From positions 124,001-188,000 of the forward strand of contig JAGFNK010000043.1 of the NCBI GenBank assembly GCA_025769875.1: a stretch of 64,000 bases of DNA. The letters are read 5' to 3'. Shown piece after piece: positions 57,975-64,000 of this stretch (positions are counted from its first letter, which is position 1; each line of letters opens with the position of its first letter). A model generated the notes under the pieces. The model ran no database searches, had not been told where the DNA came from, and was given only the letters and a program-made list of their open reading frames with translations. The position numbers were made by a program, and so were the translations under genes. Source of the DNA: Russula earlei (lineage: Eukaryota > Basidiomycota > Agaricomycetes > Russulales > Russulaceae).

Positions 57975-58897
57975 TGTCTACTCCCAACTCCCCCACTCTT
58001 GTCAATACCTCCCTGCGTCTCCCTTCTCCTCTCCAGCCCACTCCATGCACCGCCCTTCGCATCCTCACTGAAGACGCCGACCCGGTCGACACATCCTCAC
58101 CCCTCAGCCTCTTGTACTCCCCAACGGCTCCCCCATCGTCTCCTACCACTGTCCAGCCTATCCCAGACAACTTTGTCCCTGTCGGCACTCCCCCTCCAGC
58201 GCAGAACGAGCAACAGCAAGCGGACCGTCCTCCCTTACCTGAAGGCTTCCTCGACCGTCCCCCCTGCACAGTATTTCGCTTCCATCCGCACCAGTACTTC
58301 GTCCTCCCTACCACCAATCGTCGCCAGGAGCAGTGGCGTCCCCTCCACGACTTGAATCATCAAGACTACCTTGGACGCATCCCTACCTCAGACCAGTTAG
58401 CTCGTCGCGCATTCACAGACACCTTAACTACCGCCTTTCGTGCACGCATCGTCCACACTTTTGCGGTAGAACCCTCCAACACTGCCCTTTCCACCCAGTA
58501 CAATCTCACCCCCTTCGGCATCTGCTCCAACATCGGGATATACGCCCCGGACGCTGACTTTCCCCTCGGACGCATCGCATACATTTTTAACACCTCGTTA
58601 TTTAGGAAACTACTTACCTTGCCTGCTATTTACCGCCCTGCTTACGAGGGCTCGTTTTGCTTATCTATCGTACACGACTTCTTGGACGGACGTCTCGCTT
58701 TTGCATACGGCTACTTACACTTCGAGGAAAACAGTAACCGTGTGTCCCTACGTCACTATTCGACTTATACAGTCGACACCATCCGCTTTAACCCCCAGCT
58801 ACTTCGCTTTTGCTTTATGCCTCGTATTCCCCTTAACCCTCTTGAAATAATTGAGAGGTACCAACTCGAAACCATAGATCTTGCGCACAGTTCTTAA
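57975..58897 (+). CDS. gypsy copy B leader ORF1, unknown function
   Basis: Open from 57974 for 307 codons; apparent first codon GTG, so no ATG unless spliced (intron 57913-57974). Only one Met codon (58817), which is ACG in copy A. Pro/Ser-rich N-part, then a conserved region with many aromatic residues and RPAYEGSFCLSIVHDFLDGR. No domain recognised. Pattern of change against copy A is mainly synonymous, indicating a real protein. Ends TAA at 58895-58897, three bases before the donor of intron 2. Confidence 0.72.
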
Positions 58898-58900
58898 AAA

Positions 58901-58967
58901 GTAAGAACCACCCTTGTAACGCTTCAATAAAGATCGAATAAAGATCCTTTTCTTGTTTTAACTAAAG
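58901..58967 (+). other. Predicted leader intron 2 (creates AUG of ORF2)
   Basis: 67 nt, donor A|GTAAGA directly after the ORF1 stop, branch-like TTTAAC, acceptor CTAAAG|TG. Joining 58900 (A) to 58968-58969 (TG) yields ATG with A at -3. Using the LTR donor at 57912 with this acceptor gives the same AUG and skips ORF1. Contains two AATAAA words. Conserved in copy A (45023-45086). Confidence 0.6.
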
Positions 58968-59884
58968 TGCCAAGAGAATACGCCTTGGAAGAAGACAAAG
59001 AAGAAGACGCTATCACTCGACACGTCTTAAACCTAAATCATTATCGAACTTGGACCTCCGTCGCATTCCCTGTCACCACTTTAACCAACTTACACGACGT
59101 ACCAGGAGTTGAACCACCTCACGAAGATTTTCCCCATCTTATTGTTAAAGAGTTCCTTGAAGTCTTGCCTTTTGGACAACTCTTAAGCCACGACGAACAC
59201 GCACTATACCTTGAAACCCTTAGTCGACTTCTACCACCAGCACGACAACAACTATTATATTGGCACCTTGCTCAAGCAAAGAACATCCAAGGACAGCCAG
59301 TTGACTACCAATCCTTACGCACTAGTGAATTAAACCTTTGGACCAGGGTCATTCAACCACATCACCACATCATTGTCCACTCTTTAAGGACAGGGTATCG
59401 CCTGTTTTATCTGGGTTGGACATACATCAGCTACTACCGTCTCACTGTTCAGTTCTACCATCTACGCCTCAACAGAATACAAAGGGAAAATCAATCTTAC
59501 GTCCAACTTGCTGTTGTACCTGGAATACACAACACCTTTGATTGGGAGACTAACTCTTGGCTATACGACGCAGACTACAATCAACCTTGGGCAATTACCA
59601 GCCCAGACGCCTCATATACTGGTCCTCCTGTGTATTATTCGGTCCCAGCAATCCTAGAAGCCTCAAGTCTTGCCCCTCGACCCCTCACACCGATTCAGAC
59701 CACTGTCCCAACTAGCCAAGAACGTTGGTCTGCTAGCACAGAGAATACTGAATCAAATCCGTGGACAGCAAGGTGTAACTGCAAAACAGAGTATTGCACG
59801 TGCAACTTTCGACCAGACACACCTCCTACTCCTGACGGAATTACCTTGTGGACGCCAGGTGATTACCACCTCCCCATTCGATAA
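58968..59884 (+). CDS. gypsy copy B leader ORF2, unknown function
   Basis: 305-codon frame, apparent first codon GTG, no ATG within. Same features as in copy A: acidic start, helical middle, C-terminal CNCKTEYCTC cluster. Nine or so residue differences from copy A. Function unknown; the cysteine cluster could bind metal. Confidence 0.7.
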
Positions 59885-60348
59885 ATCTGGCCCCTCGACA
59901 CAGAAGACGCGCATCGTCCCAACGACCCCCTGAGAGAGAAACAATCCCCAACGCAAGAGGATTCCTTGTCGAAAGACCATTACCTCCTACCCCTCCTGAC
60001 GCCTACGTACCCTTGTTTACCAACCGTATTCCTACCCCTGTTATACCTACCCAACCCTTTGCATCACCCCTTGTTGAATCCCCTGATAGTGCTGATCTTA
60101 GGAGTACTGATTTACACTGTTACCTACCGGAGCAATCCTTCCTAGCATTAAACCTACCTACGCGTTCAAGGAGAGAGTTAATTGAATTCAAGAACTATTG
60201 CACCCTAGCTTGGCATCAACGACTGACACACTTTATAGTTTACAAACACCCCACCAAGGAAATAAGTGACTTTGCCATCTCTCCAGCAGAATTCGAAGGA
60301 TATCTGTGGAAGACCCGAGTAGGTTCTAACACAAAGCAGCATTACTGA
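59867..60348 (+). CDS. gypsy copy B leader ORF3, unknown function
   Basis: Open in another frame than ORF2, overlapping its end; no ATG (a TTG is the first start-like codon). Contains RPLPPTPPDAYVPLFTNR and LHCYLPEQSFLALNLPTRSR. A 56-nt GT-AG interval (59848-59903) would join ORF2 to ORF3 in frame; a ribosomal frameshift is the alternative. In copy A this frame is fused to RNase H by a deletion. Confidence 0.5.
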
Positions 60349-60473
60349 AGAATACTCCCGAATCCAATTAAGAAAACATCAAGGAAGACCTGATACCATT
60401 CGACTAAAGCCAGCCTACACCATTGCATATCCTTGGAACAACGGCCATTGGACTATAACAGTCGTCTAGATCT

Positions 60474-61874
60474 ATGAGCACTAGGAGGGACATCACTGAC
60501 GAAGAAGAAAATCTAATCCCACTCCTATTTGAAAACCTCAGTTACGACACCCAAGATCACTGTTACCGAGGAAAATTTGCAGGCACACCTATTATCAACC
60601 ACGGAAATCTTTCTGACACTTGGTTATACGAAGACGATAACGACGAAGTTACCACCGAACAACTTAAAGCGGCAGCCCCAGGAGCAGAAAACGTTCAAGA
60701 CTTCAACCCCTATAACTACACAGGCCTCTTCCTAGACAGACCAGTCAAGTGGAGCCGTTCTAGAAGACATTGGGTTTACTATAACAATCGAGAAGTCGAT
60801 TTCTCAGCCAGAACACCTCAAGAAGTTACCGCTATCCTAGGAACTGCTCAGAGCACTCGAAGCACCACTCCAGGACCTTCTACTCGGCGTAATACCCAAC
60901 AACCTACTCCTCATACAACTAGCAACGTACCACAAGCAGTCCCTCGAACGCTCACTCCAACTAGAATCCAACTACAAGGTTCAGCCCCACCTATTGTTAC
61001 AGCTACAACAACTCAGAATCCCACCATGTCAAGCAATCCACGCCTTGTCGGAACAGCACCAGAACCCTTTGACGGAAAGGCTGATAACGCAGAAGCCTTT
61101 TGGGCAGCTTTGGCCAATTATTACTACATCAATGGCGACTCCTTTACAGATGAAAGCAAGAAAGTTGCCGCTGCACTGACCCACTTTAAAGTAGGAACAC
61201 CCGCCTGGAGCGTGGGCTAGAGAACAAACCACCAAGGCTATGGCTCGTACTGTAGCAGACTATGGGTCATGGGACGACTTCAAGAAAGCCTTTGCCGATC
61301 ATTTTATTCCTGCAGAAGCAGAGTTGGCCTCCGCTAATACCATGCACACCTATTATCAAGGGAAACTACCATTTAATGAATGGTATCCAGAAATGGTCGC
61401 ACCACGCATCACGAGCTACCACCGATGAAAGAACAAAGATGTACGCATTTAGGAAGAACATCAACCCGGCCTTACATCAGAAAATACTGGGAATCACACC
61501 AACACCAACTACAGCTTGCAGCCCTTGTCAAAGCAGCAAGAGAATTCGACAACCTTTTCCACCTATACAACTCCACTGCTTTTCGAGGAGGACGCTCTGT
61601 GCGTGCCCGAGGATTGAACACTCAAGGATCAGATAATCCATTGGAAATTAACTTGTACCAAGGAGAGCCCAATGAACGACCCTGGGAATCCAGAAGTGAA
61701 AGGAAACCCCTCACAGATGCAGAGAAAGAATTTCGACGCAAGAACAATCTCTGTTATTATTGTGGAAAGAAGAATCATATGGCAAATCAATGTAGAGCAA
61801 AGAAAGCAGCTCAAGGACGCCAACGACAAGGATTCTCGCCCCCAAACAGTCAGAGCTACAACCATCCAAGATGA
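60474..61874 (+). pseudogene. gypsy copy B gag with zinc knuckle
   Basis: The ATG at 60474 is the first ATG after the predicted RNA start shared by both copies' leaders. Gag N-part (60474-61220), capsid-like part with PEPFDGKADNAEAFWAALAN, then ADHFIPAEAELASANTMH, and the knuckle CYYCGKKNHMANQC (about 61753-61794). Three frame changes (near 61220, 61400 and 61500) show this copy is no longer intact. Confidence 0.85.
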
Positions 61875-61986
61875 AAACATCGAACCTGCGCAAGAAGAAC
61901 CCATTCCTGTTGCTTCACTAACGACTTGGAGAGAGACACTTGCAGACTCGATCCTCCGCCCAAGATCTGCTCCTATGGATTTTTAA

Positions 61987-62613
61987 TTGGACCCCCTTCT
62001 GCACCGAGGAGGGACAGCGGTCCAAATCAGTACGATACAAAGAGAAATCAATTACCCCAAAGTTTTTACCAAGAATATTCGCTCCCCTTCCATTGCCTTG
62101 AAAGTTACCTTAGTAGGGAAGACAAGCGGCAAAGAAATCGGTGCAAGAGCCCTGCTCGACAGTGGAGCAGAAGGAATGATAATCCATGAACGATTTGCAC
62201 AAAGACACCACCTGCACCTTCGAACTATGATCAAACCCTTGCCAGCACAAAATGTAGACGGAACACAAAATGCCAATGGACTAATACGCTTTAGCACCAT
62301 CCAAAGACTTCGCATTCAAGCGCACACAGGCGCCACTCATGACGAACAAGCAGAATTCCTTGTCACTAACATTGGAGATCACGACATTATCTTAGGAACC
62401 GATTGGCTACGACACCACAACCCAGATATTGATTGGGCAAATGATACAATCACACTGAGGAACTGCCCCCGAACTTGCCTTACCACACACCCAAGCATAA
62501 CCATTGCATCTGCATCTGGAACGCGGAATTACCAAATACAAGCGCTTACTTTCCCTGAAGAAGAAGAACCCGAGTTTACAGGACATTGCTGCACTAATCT
62601 TCCCAGATACTGA
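61987..62613 (+). CDS. gypsy copy B protease region
   Basis: Aspartic protease: GARALLDSGAEGMIIHERFA (catalytic DSG) and the second-half motif FLVTNIGDHDIILGTDWLR. Ends by a frameshift near 62560; the linker to RT continues in another frame (62504-62734). Confidence 0.85.
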   Translation: MDPLLHRGGTAVQISTIQREINYPKVFTKNIRSPSIALKVTLVGKTSGKEIGARALLDSGAEGMIIHERFAQRHHLHLRTMIKPLPAQNVDGTQNANGLIRFSTIQRLRIQAHTGATHDEQAEFLVTNIGDHDIILGTDWLRHHNPDIDWANDTITLRNCPRTCLTTHPSITIASASGTRNYQIQALTFPEEEEPEFTGHCCTNLPRY

Positions 62614-62766
62614 AGGACCATTGAACCCATGTGTTGACGAACAAATCCACGATGCGTTTAGCCCAATAACAATCAACATAAGAGCCAAATCAACCACAGC
62701 TACCAAGCTAGCCAATGCAGGAAACACCCCCTAAGACATTAGACGAACTTATCCCCTGCCCAATTC

Positions 62767-64000
62767 TTGAAATGGCGAAAGGTTTTCGATGAACAAGCTT
62801 CTCAACGCCTTCCTGCTCACCAACCATGGGACCATGCAATCAATCTAAAACCAGGGATCGCCCGACGCGATTCTGGCATTTATCGACTTACTCCCAAGGA
62901 ACTACAAGCCCTAAAAGAATACTTAGACGAACATTTGAAAAGAGGCACAATCCGACCATCAAAAGCAGCTATTGCCAGCCCATTCTTCTTTGTAGAAAAG
63001 AAAGGAGGAAATCTACGACCAGTGCAAGACTACAGAGCCCTGAATACAGCAACTGTCAAAGACGCGTATCCACTACCCTTGATTCCTGAATTAATTGACA
63101 AACTCCAAGGAGCCCAATACTTTACCAAGTTTGACGTACGATGGGGATACAACAATATTCGCCTCAGAGAGGGCGATGAACACCTCGCAGCATTCAAGAC
63201 ACCATTAGGACTCTTCGAACCATTGATAATGACATTTGGTCTCTGCAACGCCCCAGCCACTTTCCAACGCTTTATGAACACCATCCTAGCAAAATACATT
63301 GCCACTGAACGAGTGGTTGTTTATCTAGATGATATACTAATCATGGCGCAAACCTTGAACGAACTAGACGACTGGACACATAAGGTCCTAAAAACACTCC
63401 AAGACCACGACTTATACTTGAAACCAGAGAAATGTGCTTTCCGACAAACCTCTATTAGTTACCTAGGCATCAATATCTCCCAAGGACGAATATCCATGGA
63501 CCAAGACAAGTTAATAGGCATTACAAAGTGGCCTACTCCGACCAATGTTACGGAAGTACAAGCATTTCTAGGATTCTGCAACTTCTATCGACGATTTATC
63601 CACCAATACTCTCGAATAGCACGGCCCTTGTTAACTTAACAAAGAAAGAAAACCCCTTCAAGTGGGAAGACGATGAAGAACAAGCATTTCAGAAACTAAT
63701 CCAAGCATTCACAACGGCCCCAATCCTCATGTTACCTAACCACACGAAACCCTTTCGACTCATCTGCGATGCAAGTGACTTTGCAGTCGGTGCAATCTTG
63801 GAACAACCCGATGAATTTAACAGATATCACCCAGTAGCCTATTTCTCGAAATCCTTGGACCCCGCACAACGAAATTACATGATCTACGATAAAGAACTCC
63901 TTGCTATCGTCTTATCCCTCTGGCACTTCCGACACTACCTTGAAGGCGCTACACACCCCATTGATCTATGGACAGACCACAATAACTTGACATACTTCAT
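62767..64000 (+). pseudogene. gypsy copy B reverse transcriptase and RNase H (partial)
   Basis: RT: YRLTPKELQALKEYLDEHLK, ASPFFFVEKKGGNLRPVQDY, FDVRWGYNNIRL (usually FDLRNGYNNIRI), FGLCNAPATFQRFMN, catalytic YLDDILIM. A one-base shift at 63637 breaks the frame before the tether; RNase H follows (LICDASDFAVGAILEQ, YDKELLAIVLSLWHFRHYLE) to the window edge. Integrase is outside. Confidence 0.88.

Larger units (their letters stand above)
57100..64000 (+). mobile_element. gypsy chromovirus copy B, runs off the window
   Basis: LTR 57100-57927, leader ORFs 57975-60348, gag from 60474, then zinc knuckle, protease, RT and RNase H; integrase and 3' LTR lie outside. It is the same family as copy A. It is inserted in the pogo-like gene; GTGGG (57095-57099) is the expected target duplication. 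Gag and pol carry several frameshifts while leader ORFs 1 and 2 are open. Confidence 0.93.

Noticed and set aside
58045..58819. Two ATGs in the copy B leader as evidence against an ATG-free leader
   Set aside because: Both correspond to ACG in copy A and differ by a C-to-T change at CpG, so the shared ancestor most simply had none.
57974..58897. Leader ORFs starting at GTG as ordinary non-AUG starts
   Set aside because: The GTG of ORF1 has a poor context (C at -3), and both GTGs coincide with AG|TG acceptors whose splicing gives AUG; splicing explains both at once. Non-AUG initiation stays possible but is less economical.

Overview
The window is genomic DNA of a filamentous fungus, most probably an agaricomycete basidiomycete. 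Its genes are dense, cut by many introns of about 48-65 nt, and encode eukaryotic housekeeping proteins plus families common in mushrooms and their relatives. The species cannot be named from the sequence; a Rhizoctonia/Ceratobasidium-like genome is only a guess.

Bases 1-29.9 kb are an ordinary gene region. In order: linker histone H1 (-, partial), an A-loop-less acyl-CoA-ligase-like protein (-), TEL2 (+), the 24 kDa subunit of complex I (+), a HAD/haloacid dehalogenase (+), a bestrophin-like channel (-), a TEA-domain transcription factor (-), a large protein with the layout of a meiotic axis core protein (+), an HNH-type protein (+) lying between two copies of a 1.1-1.2 kb duplication, the mRNA cap guanine-N7 methyltransferase ABD1 (+), and a seven-helix membrane protein (+).

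From about 30 kb to the right edge almost everything is transposable element, and it can be unpacked layer by layer. The oldest layer is one pogo/Tigger-like DDE transposase gene on the minus strand. It survives as four collinear pieces (57099-57006, 55523-55247, 52216-50815, 30323-about 30250) separated by four insertions: a gypsy chromovirus from 57100 past the window end, a solo LTR at 55524-57005, a Mutator-like element at 52217-55246 with a 9-bp target duplication, and a Ty1/copia element at 30324-50814. The copia element has itself taken a TA-flanked DNA transposon (carrying a Harbinger-type MITE), a solo LTR, and a second copia element. That second copia element contains a sibling solo LTR in inverted orientation and a second copy of the gypsy chromovirus (40712-46888).

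The chromovirus is the most unusual object. Between its predicted RNA start and its gag ATG lie 2.8 kb without ATG in any frame (zero in one copy; two in the other, both from ACG). Yet the stretch holds two open frames of just over 300 codons that diverge mainly at synonymous sites. In both copies a donor reading A|GT and acceptors reading AG|TG would build an AUG at the head of each frame by splicing, and the first intron would remove the primer-binding site. The primer site itself matches the predicted 5' end of the element's own RNA, the Tf1-type self-priming arrangement. Unspliced RNA would thus serve as gag-pol message and genome, and spliced RNA would make the extra proteins. This is inference from sequence, but it is specific and testable.
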